Of a stretch of 64,000 nt of DNA, positions 48,001-63,000 are shown one piece after another. The notes beneath the pieces are model-generated. The model did not search any database, had not been told where the DNA came from, and saw only the letters and a program-made list of their open reading frames with translations. This stretch comes from Malurus cyaneus samueli (lineage: Eukaryota; Chordata; Aves; Passeriformes; Maluridae), in contig CM019214.1 in the NCBI GenBank assembly GCA_009741485.1, forward strand, positions 28,672,746 to 28,736,745, read 5' to 3'. A program made the translations under genes and the position numbers. Every line of letters begins with the position of its first letter. The first letter of the stretch is position 1.

Positions 48001-51000
48001 TATTTATCAAGGATAATAGTATGCAGTCAGAGAAATATATTCTGAGCTTCACTGCAAATACAAGCCTTGCATTTTAATCAGTTACAAAGAACTCTGCATA
48101 CATTACTGTTGTTACAGTAAGTGAGAAAAGCTATAGAGAAATTCTTTTGTCCTCAAAAGCAAGAACCTACTGTCAGTGCACCATTCTGATTCTACTAAAC
48201 AGACCCAGGATATGATTTGTTGAAGACAACATAATGCATCACTGCAACCTGCAGATATCAAATTCATGAAGAATTCATGGAGAGAGTGATATTTCAGGTT
48301 GTTATTGCATGCATTGCTTACTCATATGTTATACATTTTCATCACAGTCTACTTTTCAAATTCTCCTCTAAGCTTCCCACAGATAATCATGCCCCAAAGC
48401 AAAGAGGTGCAGCATTTACTGTAGCACATACATTACCTCATGGTACGTATCCTCCAGCTCTCCATCATAAATCCAGCGATAAAGGAAGTTCAGTACAGGA
48501 TGGGATACTAGGCCAAGAATGTGCTGCACCAGAGATCTCATGTAGGGATCTCCTGTTTTAGTATAGGCATGAACTGCTGATGCTAGTTCGCCCCCTTTTC
48601 TTCCTGTAAGATCATAGGGGAGAGGAACAGAAATGTTTGAAGGAAAACCTCGTTTAAATTTAGCAGCCATTGATTTTAGCTACCTGTGTATCACATTGAG
48701 CGTGCTTAAAAGCAATTCTAAAATGTAGCAAAAGTAGTTTTTTATTGCTAACAGGGAATTGCTAGGTTTTAAAACATGAATTATTAATCTCACTAAAGCA
48801 TTAAAAGCAGAGTTCTGGCTGTTTTATGGTAGCTTAGAGGAATGCAAATTTCAAGGCGTCAGATCACACACAGAGGTTGATGCTTAAAGCTTCTCTGGAA
48901 GCATAGAGAGTCTTAGAATGTTTTCCTTCTCTCCTGTACTTGACACTCTCAGATCTTCTCTGTGCATATATGCACACAAACACAGCTTTCCTGTTTCTCA
49001 GTTAGAATTGCCTCCATAGCTTCATTAGGTAACATCTGTTTCTTGCAGCTAGAAAGTAAGAGGCTGTCCAAAAAAAAATTTAAAAATAGATTGACTATTT
49101 TATATTCACATGCATAGCTTACAGCCTCCTTGCAACAGAGCCCATAGAACTCAAAGTAAAGCCCACTTTTTGAAAAATTTTCTACCAATTCCAATAATCA
49201 AGGTAAAACAAGTATTGCAGCCAAAAGAAAACCTTTCTAAAGGGCTACAATCTCATAAATCTGAAGGACCTGCAGGAAGAAGCATCAGTTACTGGTCAGT
49301 TTAGTCAGTAACTGGACAAAGTTCTGGTAAACTCCAACATGACTCTCCCCAGCATCTTCTTGTGGATTGCCAACAATGATATCTGCAGATTTGCAAAGTT
49401 TTGTTGTTTCACATGAATCTGCAGACAAGTGGCAAATTATTCCTCCATGCTACCACACATAGAGGAATTGCATAATACTTGTATAGTGAAGAAATTAAAC
49501 CAAGCATTCAATAATTAGTAGGGTTTTTCAGTGTACCATTTTCTGAACGATGACTGAGTAACTGAAAATCGCATGGAAAATAGCATGCTTAAAATTGAAT
49601 TTTTTGAGCATGTTCTAGACTTTAAAAAGTAAGAAGTCTGAATATATCAACAGAGCACTATAATTTGTCATTTAAACTTTGTTTAAACTACAAGAGGGAG
49701 ACTCCTCTGAATTACCTACTTAAAAATTTCTAAAGGAAAAACAAAGTCCAAGCAAGCAGTAACATCAGTGATACCCACCTCTAGCATGCACAACTACTCA
49801 AAGTTATATAACTTCCCCGGAAATACTAAATTAATGTTAAACAGACCTTGACAGTGATCAACAAGTGCTGCGAGGGTCTTTAACCTTATTTTGGGATCAT
49901 ATGTCCAGACTAGAAGACGGCGGAGTGTTAAACTGCTCTCAAGTCCCAAATTCACACCCTGATCATCTTCCAGTTGTAACTGATCAAGTTAAAAACAGAC
50001 AGACATTTCAAAGAACAGAACTGAAGCAGGACTGAAACAGAACTCAGGTTTCATACTTTGTTTTGAAGTCATATTTTTACTAATACACTTGAAATACCCA
50101 GTTGTACATATTCTCTCATTAAATCACTGGGCCAAAACATTTTTGTGGAAACAGAGTATCAAGCACACGTGAAAGAACAGAGACAAGCAGAAGTGCAATA
50201 AGGTAAACAAAGCAGAAAGGCCAAGGAAGTTAAAAATAGCAAAGAAATAGAGAGTTACAAAAAGAGAGAAGAGCAAAGGAAAAAAGGAGCAGGGATTCTG
50301 AAAGACAGCAAGAGAGAATAAAAGAGTAAAGAAAAACATCTAAAGGAAAGGCAGGCTGTAGGAAGTAAACTTTTTGTTACTGCACACATAGCTTATTTTA
50401 GTTCAACAAGAGACAAATCCCACTCAGTATCTTCCTCCAGAAGCCATCAGAACTTAAATTAGCCCTATAGTGGGATTAAGGAATTGCTACATTGAAAAAT
50501 ACCAAACTTTAAAAGCTACAATAAGAAAACTTTATCATGACTACATGACTACCATGAATCTTCCAACACCACGGAAAATAAAAGCTAAATATTTGCATCC
50601 AAGGTGCAAATTCAAATCTCATACAAGTACAGATGGAATAAGCAGGACAAGAACACAATTTAAAACACAAAAGCACATTCCTAGAGCAGTAAAAGCAGAC
50701 AAACTTTTAAAAGTTTTCTGTATATGACAACCCACGCTCTGCTTTCCCATCTAACACATTTTTTAGCCAAATGCAACATACTAGTTAAATTTAAGACTAG
50801 TGTCATCCACATTAAGTTCAACCTTAAAGCCAGTTAAATTCATTTGCTTCCAAATGCTGCTGGGTCCATGTCTGGCATTTTTCTTTGGTGTTTTTGGTAA
50901 TTGGCAATGATAAGAGAGATACATGAGAAAAAGCCACCCTTTGACTTTAGGGAAGACATGGTACATCATCATGGAACTGCATTTTTAAATGCACTGACAA

Positions 51001-54000
51001 TGTGAAAAACACCTGCAAGAAAAACACCAGAGTAGCTTATGGAATAGTACACAGTATGCACAGTCTGCACTCCTTCAAGGGCAGAAACATGCTCAGGGGA
51101 AGCTCTGAAGACATAATAAAAAGTCACAAGTATGGAAAACCTTTGACAAGATTACTGCTGTTCTAAGCCTGTACTCTCTGGAACTGCAGTTAAGAACTCC
51201 TAAACTGGCAGCCTGTTTCTCCTCAATCTAAAGATACTGCATACACTCCATTTTACGTCAATTTTCTACATTTTCAAGAAGCTCAAAGGCACAGTTTTTT
51301 CCTCCATTCGGCAGTGTGTCCTCCAAGCCTTTCCATCCTTCAAGACACAAAAGAATCCGTCCTCCTCTGCTGGATCTCCTTTCACACCTTTAAGAAGGAA
51401 TACTGCCAGGAGCTTCTGAAAATCCAAACCTAACGATTATGGGAAGACCTTCAGTAGGTGCTGAGGGAACCTAGATTCCCCAGAAACTCCAGTCTGCTGC
51501 ATTATAGAGATGGTATTGACTGTTGTCTATGAAAATGCCTTTCATCAACATGTCTAATAAACCCATGACCTTTAACACTGAAGATAAATCTGGCAAGGAA
51601 CATGAACAGCACTAAGAACAGCAATAAAGCAAGACTGCAAAAAACGTGTGTCAACTACGGAATGGTGCTGGGAAAGAGGTGACAGGAAAAATGGAAAATG
51701 CTGAGGTACTTTCTGCCTTTCTTGCCTTGGTATTTTGGTAACATTTGCTGTTGGGGATACCAGATGTCAAGATAAGAAATCTGGAACAAGAAGACTGAGT
51801 AGAGAAGGATCAGGCCAGGGCACACCAAACAAATTGGGTATGCTTAAGTTCTATGAGACCTGATGGGATTTAACGACAACTGTTGAGGGAGGAAGCTGGC
51901 CAATGTCACTGCAAAGCCACGCTTCATTATTTTTGCAACACAGCAATTAGAGAAGGTTTCTGACAGCCCTGAGAATGCAAATGTCACTCTTCTCCTCAAG
52001 AAGCAGAAGCCATAAAACTACACACCAGTAGGACTCACTTCATTTCCTGGGATAGCAAGTAATCCTGGGAAACGATTTCCAAGCTTATGGAGGACAAAAA
52101 GCTTTCTCAGGAATAAAAGTTCAGGGAAAGGAGAAGGAAGTAAGAAGACTTGTGGTGATGGAGTTTGTCTTCCCAAGCAAGTGTTAAGTGTCCTGAGGCC
52201 CTGCTTGCCAGAAGTGGCTGGACATCGGCCTGCTGATGGAGAATAGTGAATGAATTCTCTACTTTGCTTTGCTTGCACGCATAGCTTTTGCTTTCCCTTC
52301 CAAAACTGTCACTAAATTGATTGAGTTGCCTTTTTGTCTTCCTTCTATTTTCTCCCCATTCCTCAAAGGACAGGGGGGGAGCAAGAGGCTGGGTGGGTGC
52401 CTGGCTGCTGCCACGAAAGTAAATGCAGTTTAAAAATAAGTAACACCAGAAGTTCCATTTTCTCCTTATGGGCTTTCTCTCCCACCATACTCATCTCTTC
52501 TTCTGAAAGGTTTGGTGGAACAGGAAAAGTACACAAAGCTGCATTTCTAAGTAGTCAAATATTTTCACGATAAAAAAGTTTTAGAAGTTAGAAAAAGTCA
52601 AAGCTTCAACAAACCAAGAGATAAAACACATTTTGGACAGAGCAAGAAGTAATTACAAAAGGAATAACAAGCTAATAACTAGGAAAAACAAGCAGAAAGT
52701 ATATGTAACAGACATTCCAAAAGTCAAGAATGTTAAAGAACTTCAAGTGAGTTAAAAGGAACAGATGCTTTGAAAATGTTTACAAAAGCCTAGGACAAAC
52801 GATAAAGATTTTATTGAAGTTAGAACTTGAAAAGGCAGTTTAATTTAGCTTTAGGTCAATTCTCAGAATAAATTTTTTGCCATTAGAAGTAATGATCCCC
52901 TTGAAAACCCCCTAAAAAAAGGCAAACAGAAGAAAAATGTTTATTTTAATTTTGGGGACCGCATCTAGATACCTACATACCTACAAACATTTGTTGACAA
53001 ACTGCAAGATTATCAGCACTGAATTGGTCTGCACATTACAGAAAAATAAACACTGAAACACTGAAACATCTGCAGAACAGACATCTTTACTCTCAGAAAA
53101 CAAAGGGACAAGAAAAATGTAGAAACTGCCCCACACAGAAAAAGAAGTTGGAACTGTTATTACTAGCTGCTGAATCATCCATTTCTTGCATGAATATAGA
53201 CTGGTTTTCTGTCCCCTCAAGGATGTGTCACATTGTTTGGAACTTGAATGATAAAGATATTATGCAAGATAACTGAAAAAAGAAACGGACAAAAAGGATG
53301 CAAACCAGGGACAGAGACTTATACACATTATATTCCTTGCTTATGTAACACATCAAAAACCAGTGAATTCCTATGAGGAAAATATTCAAGGGTACATACA
53401 TTCAAGGACTAAGAAATGTACAAGTTAGAGAATTGCATTCACTGTCCACAGAAGCTGTGGCAAATCCTTCATATTCTAAGAGAATATATAGGTGTATCTT
53501 TTAGGAGATATTCAGATAATGTAGAACAAGATAGGAAAGCTGAGTATGTACCATTAACTTACCTGAGAATGTAAAACAGACAGAAGTCGGTAGTATTCTT
53601 TAAGTTCCTGATGTAAGGCTGCACAAAAACTCTGCAAGAGAAAGAAGAAAAAATAAGAAAGAAAAAAAAAAGGAAAAATAATCAGGAAAAATATTTATGG
53701 TTTAATGTAGAATAGATTTAATTCTATCTCCACACTTCCAATATAATCAGAAATTTCCTGAAGGGAATCATTCTACAAGCTTCAGCATAAAAGCCAATTC
53801 TTAAAGGACTGGCCAAAGCATAAGTGCTTCCCTAAGAGCTGCATATATCTTTTCCAAAAGTATATATACATTATCAAGTGATTGTCTTTCTTGCTGTCTT
53901 ATCAACAGATTAAACTACGACAAGTGTAACTCTCCAAGTATATACATCATCTCAGTAATGGCATCAATAACTAGCACAGGGATGTAGAAACTATAACATG

Positions 54001-57000
54001 ACCTAGTTGAAGTTTTCTGGGTTTTTTTTAAATCATCTACAATACAGCATGCAGTGAAGTAACAGAGTTTAAATTTTGGGAAGGCCTCTAACAACAAAAC
54101 ACAGAAGGCAGTTATCATTATATTTACAGTATTGACTATATGACATGAACAAGAAAAAAATGTTCAAAAAAATACTCCCAGTAAATGCTGCTGGAACAAG
54201 TGCTCTAAATTTTTGGCCTTTTATCAATTCACAGTTATATATGATTCTTCACTTGACATGGCAGAAATGAACAACACAAAGTGTATCCTAAGAAATCTGT
54301 AAAATGCGCAGAAGTTAATTCAGGCCTGAGCTAAAGCAAAAGTCTTCTTTGTCTAAAAACAACCTAGGGTAACTGTACCTAGAATTAAAAAATCAAGATA
54401 AATTTAAAAACCATTCCTGAAATAAAACTTACTTAGTGATTAATAGTTCTCCACCATAGGGTTTGTAGAGGTTTTGCTTTACTTTTACAATGATCTTAGC
54501 CTAACATATAGACTAAAAAAAATGCCTGCAACACATTTTTCAAAATAGAATTGAAAATATGGCTCATTAATTTTGGACTAAATTAAAAAAAACTTTAAAA
54601 CCCCCCAAAAAAGTGCACACAGCTTTTTATTTGTTTGGTTTCTTGGAAGAATACTCCTATGCACACCTACAAATTCTTCACAACCATTTCTAACAAATTC
54701 CCAGCTAATGAATTTGATATCTATTTTAACAGATTTTTTTTTTTAACAGGAAATTTCCCAGGACTTTCCCTTCAAGACCTTTTAAAATTACAATCAAAAA
54801 GATTTGGCAAAAATAAAGAAAACTTAAAAAAAGCACCCAAGAGTTTGAAGAAAAATTTTTATTCACTCGAGTATGTAAAAGGCAGAAATCATTTCTAGAA
54901 GCACAAGGAGAAAATAAATCTTCTTTCCTGCTAAGCAGCTAAGAAGCCTAGGAAAAAAAAAGCCATTAATCTTGCCATTGTATCCTTTTTAAGGAAAGGA
55001 AGTTCCTTTCTTCAACTCAACATTATAAATCACAAATAAATTTGACATTCATTTTATTCCAGAGGATACTGAAGGGCAAAAAGAAATCCCTTTATATGTA
55101 ACTCCACTTTTCATTTCTTCTCACTTGCTTCTTCAATAAATTTTTGAACCTAATTAAGTGGCACTTGCCAAGATACAGGGCAGAGCAGAGCCCTCCAAGA
55201 AAACAATCAAAGGCACTGTTCTGCTCAAAAAGGAAGGACAGTAATCACTGACTTGAATGATTTAGTAGCCAAAAGAATTTATGATCTAACTGGTCACCAA
55301 TTTTTCAGAGAAGCTTTCCAAATTGAAATTTACATCCAGTACCAATTCCCACATCACAAACCACAGACTTTTGCTCCCAAGCTGTTACAGAAAAACTGGA
55401 CATTATCCTAGAATTCTGATTTGGTCTGCAGCAAAAGTATTAAGGAAGGAAACAGAATGCTTGCTCAAGAGAAAAAAATTTGAATACCCACTAGCTCAAC
55501 TGGATCTACATAGGCAAAATACCAAAGTACAAGGCAAATTATAATTAACTGCCAATTACTCTTTTTACTTTCTGAGGACAAATAGATATTAATCAGCAAA
55601 GGCAAGAAAATATAAAACATTGTTATATCTCTACTTCTAATGTCAATACCTGACATTTTGCGTGGTAAAAAAGTCACCAGAATCGTAACAAAAGAGGTGA
55701 TAGACATCTTATTCTACACCTAGTTTAAACACGGGTTTACACAAAGCATTCTTTTACAACATTAAGCAAAAGATGCTTTATAACACAACATAAATTCTTG
55801 TGCTAAATTCCTTAATGCACAGTGTGCAGCACCTGAAATTCTCAGCGAGAAAAGCTGTGAAGAGCATGAAGGCACACTCTTTGTGCCCAGATACTGACAG
55901 CAAGAGTAGAATATAACTTTTAATTTCTATACTTATATCCTAGAAATATACACAAATGCTTGCCTCAAGCAAAATTAGCATTAGAGCTATGCAGATTCAG
56001 GTAACTCAACTGTACAGCCTTCTGCACAGGATCTGAAACCTGCATATGGAAGCCAAGATACTGCACATTTAAATTCACTGAAGAATTAGTTCTCCCCTTC
56101 CTGTAAACTTGAAGATTAAAGCCAGAGACAGTAAAAATAAGCACAAGCAGGAAGCTACTAGATAAAGAATAAAACTTCATCCAGATATAAGGGGGAGAGT
56201 CCAAAGAAAATGCATACACAGTAGCACTACCATATAAAGCATGTAAATCAGCATTGGATCAGTAGAAAAATAATTATTGATATGTAACTAGAAGGGTTAC
56301 TTAGAATAAGAGACAGAATGGAACAGAATAAAACATTAGAAAAGTAGGAAGCACTACAGTGTCTCTACTGACCTCTTAAGAAAAATTAGATTGAAGGGAG
56401 AAGCACTTCAATTTCTTGGCAGATTAGGTAGGATGTTATGGCTAGAGGCAAGGATAACATTTCTGTCGACTCAGAAGGGATAATATCCAGTTTTACAGAG
56501 GGAGCAAGTGAGAGGAAACATGAATGTCTTAGCAGTTAATGTGGTTTTGGGTATTACAGCAGCAGTGAAGTTACTGTAGACTATAAATCATGATGATGAA
56601 ACCTATAAAAACAAAAATTAATATTCTTTTGATGCTGTGTTCAAAAGAAAGGGCAGAAGATAATGGACTATTTGCATTTTATGTAATCTAGTGCAGTACT
56701 AACACATGAACATCAACAATAGCTGACTAGAATGTCTCCTGCACAGGTCACTAACAACTGAATTGGTAATTAATTACCTCAGGGATGACACCATCCCATT
56801 TAAGAAATGTTTTTGTTTATGAACATGCATGAGTAATTTTAAAATATTGTTTGTTTTTTTTTTGAAACCACAGATTGAGAAAAAGAATTTATGATAATTT
56901 CCAGCTACAAATAACAGGGGCAAATCTTTAAGACCAGCAAGAGCAAATGCCTTTTTCTTGCCTTCTGACTAAGACCCATATCAAATGCAGCATCCACAAA

Positions 57001-60000
57001 AGGAGTAAATCAAATGATGAACGATCCAAGCTCCAAAGTTTATGCATCATTCTAGCACTACATTTAATCAATAGCTTCTTAGCAAAAGACCAAATATTGT
57101 AGTTAATTTGTTTTTTTAGCTGACGTACCTGTCCCACAAGGCCAAATGCACGATCCAAGCTCCTCTGGTCTGTATATTTTCTTATTTTATTATGTAGCCA
57201 CCCCAACTCTGCAAGTCTACTTGTAGTATCTCGAAGGGATTTGGACAAGCTCACCTATAAAGTTAAAAGAAACAACAGTTTGCAATTAAGTCACATCTGC
57301 CATGCCAATACTGGTTTCTTCACAAAGGTCCCTCCTTCTCACAAAACAGTCAGTTCAAGAAATAATCAATTTATGTTCTACAGCACAGATAGTGCAAAAG
57401 AAACAGACAACCATATAATTTGCATTAAATTTATACACACATGTATTGAAAAGGCAGCAACTTTGAGACCTTCTCTTTCAAAAATTTTAACATTGCAGTA
57501 TGCATACATTCTTTTTACATTAGGCAACTACAGCAGCTGCAAAATAGTCTTCAGAAAAAAGGAAGAAATCTGCAATTTCATGCTATAGAATCAGACTTTA
57601 TCTTATCCTGATAATCAGCAAGACTGAAAATATGAGAGTTCTAGCAAAGGTGTTAATGACTGAAACGAATGACGAAGCTTTGACAAAATAATTCGTTATT
57701 GCTACATGTGAATATTTAATAGAAAATAAATGACCCAAATGCCTGACTAAGGCCTTAAGAACACAAACTTGCAGAACTCCCAAGTTTAAGTCCAGCTTTT
57801 ATAAGTTATTTAATCATATGTCCTTCTGAACTCCTCTAGTTTGTTTCTGGTTTTCTGCTAGTATCTCACTAGCAGCCTTAGTGCCAACACCCTATTTAGC
57901 TACCACTACTCTTTTCATTTGAATCAGCACATATCTACTGGTAATTTAAAGGAAGAAAAGACACTGTGCCTACATTTCACCATATTACTCAAGAACACTA
58001 TCATCAAGTATTCAAAATTTCATTGAACAAGAAACCAAAACAATCTGACTGGTAAAACAGACCAAGAAGAAGAGACTGACTTGTGCCCACAGCAACTGTA
58101 TCCTACACTACAGACAATTTAAACTTTGACTGCCAGCTGGAACAGTCCAAACCAAAGCAAGGAAGTGTTCTAAGGAATTAAGATGCCAAAGAACTAGAAA
58201 TCAATCTCATTCATTAAATCTTTTAGTTAACAGTACGGGCATTCTCCAAGATAACAATTAGTGTCAGAGTGTGTTAGCCACACCAGTGTGGGCTTGAACC
58301 AAGCTGCAGCATTTGGTTGTAAGAACAGAGTTCAGTCCCTAGCCCTCTTGTTTACCCACAGAGGTACAGTTTTAACTTCTTTAACAACTTCTGTAGGGTA
58401 AATTCCAGCCCAAACAAGTATAATTGGACACAGAAATGCTGCCCGTAGCTAAAACCAAAGAGATGACATAAGAACTATTTAGAATTCTGCAAGTACAGAG
58501 TACTTGGCAAACATTGGCACAATACACATCCGCTGCAATTAAATGAGGAACAAGCAAAATTGGCTTGGTGTTATTACATTTGTATGTCTTAGATCAAATC
58601 AGAAGCTGCTAGTTTATACAGTGCTGAATGTCACCACCAGACCTAATATTAACACTAAGATTAAAAAACATTTCAGCAAGAATAGTCCCTTAGAAAGTGT
58701 GTTTCTTCCTTGTGAAAAAAAAAACCCAACGTAGACTGTGTACAATCAGATTTTCTTTGTGTAGCTGAGGGAGAATGACATGCTTTAACTACTATTTTGC
58801 CTAACATGCAGTCAGTACAGCTAGAGGAGGCATGATCTTGGTCCTCCTTGTTCATCGGAAGTTCCAGCTGCAGCTCGAGTGAGTCAGATAATCTCATCCT
58901 CACTGGTCTGGCAGCTCAGTCTAAGTGCCAATAAGGAAGAATTAAAGATGAATGACTTCACAAAAACAACTGAAGACCAGGTTCTCAGGCACAGATTATT
59001 CAGCTGTCTTGTGGTCAGTAATTCAACTCCCTGAATTACAAGTTCCAAGTAAAACAGCTTTCAACCTCAAACCAGGCTACTGGATGTGAAAGCTACACAG
59101 AAATCCAATGAAACCCATTGCCAGTTTCATAATCACTGACCACATTTTCCTCACATCCCTCCAGAAAAGTATATTATGCTACCTTTCTTTGCTATATGTA
59201 AACTTATATATGGAATATCATTAACTGGAATATAATATGGAATATAAGTGCGGGTGTTAAGGAATTACAAACTTTGAATCAGCTACGGGTAGATGTTCAT
59301 TAAGAATCTGTTAACTATCAAGATTTAACTTCTTTAACAAGAGTTAAGTTTTTCATTTATCCCTCCATTAAGCAGCCATAAATGTCATCGGAAAGTAACG
59401 GTGAACAACTACGCATTTCACTTTTTGTTACTATTATGAAGGAAAAAAGGAAATTAGCTCACGCATCAACATCAAGACCTGCTCTTGGCACATGAAATAG
59501 CCCAAAAGGATTTTCCCCACCATTTAAGGACTAAGTAATATTGTCATTGAAGAAGGTTTTTAATACAAGTAAAAACTGAAAGCACTCTTTCCATTTGAAC
59601 AAGAACATAAAAACTAATTAGCAGAAGCTTAACTCTGAAGCTGTACTGTCTAAATACTAAATGTGAAGATGCTAAAGCAACTTCAGCCATTTTTTGTTCT
59701 TTGCTCAGCTGACCCCATCTCACTCTTGGGGATTTTTCGAATTGCAAATAGGCTTAGTATCTCGACACCTTAAAGCAAAGTCTCAAGCATCTCTCCTATT
59801 CTTTTGCCCCCTATCTGATGTCTTCATTCAAATTCACATTAGACCTTTCTTCAGTTCCACCGCCACTCTTTTCCTTCTTAGGTAATCTCCATCTGATCAT
59901 TTTTAATTGTAATCAAGCCCATAACATCACGTGGCTGGCATCCATTCCACATCTCAAGCTGTTACATTTAATTCAATAATAATGCAGTCAAATGTCTGCA

Positions 60001-63000
60001 TCTTCTTTATATGAATTCTTATTCACTGGAGAAGGGAAATGTTGACAGAAGTCCTCAAAGCTATTACTTAGGTGTCCTTCTACTGGATTAAGATGTGGGA
60101 GGCTATTCACATCTCGTGAAATGCTACAGTTTCTTTACAGTATCTAATCTACCTAATCCATTTTCAACTACTACTGTTGCAACTACTTTGTTGCACTAAC
60201 AAAAGGAGCCCCCAAAACAAAACAACAAACAAAACCAGCACAAAGCAAAACAAGGCAGATAGAGGGAATAAAACTTGTAATATTATTTTTAACTTTTTTA
60301 CATGTTTCTTGTAGCTGTTTTTCCCCTATATACTTCTCCGCTCATATATGAAATACAAGTCACCATACAGTACCTTTCCTTCTACTTTATAGCAATTTTC
60401 AGAATTGCACATTTTGATGTTTTTGCCATCTATTCCCTGGAAGACATATAAAACATCTCTTACAAGATTTGCTTCAGTTATTTCAACAGAACCTGGAAAA
60501 AACAAAAAACAAAACAAGCATTCAGATTTGTTGAGACAGTTAGTTTTGGTTACAACTTTGAAGAGCTATTTAGAAGCACAGCCAAAATAAAAAATAAGAA
60601 AAAACATATACAGCCCGTGCTTGTAACCTGTAAAGAAATGTTTTAGGTCCTCTTTAGAATCTGACAGAAAAGCCCAAGATTGTCTTCACTTGCCTCTAAT
60701 GCTATCTGTGGCTCTGTCAGAGCAGTCAGCTTGTATGACACAGGACATGTCATATTTTAGCCAATACATCGGCTTATTTCTTCTCATCCAACCACCAGTG
60801 TAAGTTCTAAGGCAAGCACCACAGTAACTTTATCCTTCTTTGAACAAACAGCTGAAGTTGTTAAATAGATTTACAGAATAACTGCTTCTACATTCACCTA
60901 GGAACAGAACAGTTAATCCAGAAAGAAGAGCTGCTTGTTTCATAATGGCTTTCAATTACATATGCCACTGCTCACTGAGAAGACTGCTCAAATCAGATTG
61001 CATAACAGCTATGGAGCTGGAAAATATTTAAGTGTAAATATTGTTTCTGAAGATAAATATATTTATGATTTAATAAAGCCTTTGCTATCGTAGCATACAG
61101 TTCACTTCTGGTTTTTATCTCTAATTAGAGGTTAGATGTGTAGGGATGCAAAATATGTATGGATTTAAAGGAAATATAAGATCAAAAAGGGTACTTTGCA
61201 GGCCATTGAAACTATCCCCACCTTTTCAAATCATCACCATGTGCTTTTGTAATTCATTTAAGATTTCAAGAATTAAACCATTTCAGCAACAACTATCCAG
61301 AAACTGAGATGCTACAGCATGCTTCTCCCAATTTACACAGCACTTACTCTTGTCAATCCACTTTCCCAGAAGAAACACAAGGAAAATTATATCCTACTCT
61401 TATTTCAGCAAAAGTAGCCTTCACTTCAAGATGCCATTCAAAACTCAGTCTCCCCTCATAACATTAAGATGTGCAAAAGAGTAGGTGGCCCCTCGTAGGA
61501 ACTTGTGGTGAAATGGTGAAAGATGCAAGTGCACATTTTTTTAAATGACAAATAATATAATAGGTATTAACACTGGCCATACAATGTGCCTTTTTATACT
61601 CTGTAGATGTAACAGTAAGGAAACCTCAAATAAAAGCAAGCACATTTAGGAGAAAAAAATTAAATATTGCAAGAATTTAATGTGAAATTAAATGTAAAAA
61701 TACACAATTTCTTTACAATACACTTCTATATTCTGAATGCAGTCCTACTTCTATTTCTATACCAGCAAGTAATTACATTTAAGACAACTGTCAGTCCTTA
61801 CACCCATCCCACATAGGAACCAAAGTCACAGCTGCCTGCTGACTCAACGGAAGAAGTATTGCTTTTTATAGCAATCAGTATAACAAATTAAGAGGCAGTA
61901 CCAGATTTTATATGTTTTTCTATTTCTTTTTCCTATTCTTTTTCCGACTCCTTTTTTCTATTTTTCTTTTTTTTTTCCCTAGTTTTGCATATATTACATC
62001 TACCACATATATAAAACATATTATATATACACACATATTCCTGCACATCAACAGTATTGTTAATTAGGTTCTAAATGTCTAATGTTGCCCTCAGATACAC
62101 CAGTACAACTCTGTTTGATCTATAAGCCACTGCTTTGTACACTGCTACTCAAAGATGCAGAGACTGGCAGACAGGCTATATTTTAGTTCCTGAAATCCAC
62201 ACTTATGTGTATAAAAGTTAACAAAAAAAAAAAAAAAACAAAAAAACAAAAAAAACAAAAACAAAAAAAAAACCCAAAAAACAAAACAACAACACAAAAA
62301 AACGCAAACCAAAGCCTGCATCTCTGATCTTTCTTTGCCAGAGAATAACATGGGTTGACAACATCTGCTATCAGCTCATTTATACAGAACAGTCTGCCAC
62401 TTTTACAGAGTGGTCACAGAGATCGCCTGTTAAACAATTCCTCCTTCCTTATAATCACGTAAATTCAGAATAGATCCTCTAGGCATCGGCTTCAAGTTTA
62501 CAGGCACTTAATCATAGAAGGAAATTAGCAATATTAGGAATTAAGGAAGAAATTCTTTACTGTGAGGGCTGATAAGGCACTGGAACAAGTAGCCCAGAGA
62601 AACTCTGGATGCCCCATCCCTAGAAGTGTTCAAGGATAGGCTGGATGACTCTCTGAGCAACCTGGTCTAATGGAAAGTGTCCCTGTCCATGGCAGGGAAG
62701 TTTGGAATAAGATGATCTTTAAGGTAACTTCCAACTCAAACCATTCTGTGATTTTACGAGTCTGTATTTATCTGTTTTTAATTTTATTGACAATATTTTA
62801 TGTCACTTGCTCTAAACACAACCACTTTAAATAGTAAGCTAATTTAAAGAAGAAATAAGTTTAAGAGCTCTATTCCAGTTCACATTTGCAAGCTCTGAAA
62901 TACACAGAATCACAAGCAGATGAGTATTTCAAAAAGTTCTATTCACTGAGCTCTCTTTCTGACTCTAAAAGCAGTAGCATGTTCTCATCATCAAAAGAAT

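Larger units (their letters stand above)
46471..48436 (-). other. TUBGCP3: Two TUBGCP3 introns (46471-46893 and 47005-48436)
   Basis: Separated by the exon at 46894-47004. The longer one holds the A-rich tract near 47731-47815. Otherwise nothing recognised. Confidence 0.8.
49980..53562 (-). other. TUBGCP3: TUBGCP3 intron (3583 bases), most repeat-rich in the gene
   Basis: Contains a purine-rich stretch at about 50155-50345, the CR1 RT fragment at 51680-52165 and the LTR-like scrap at 52270-52420. The longest visible intron. Confidence 0.8.
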
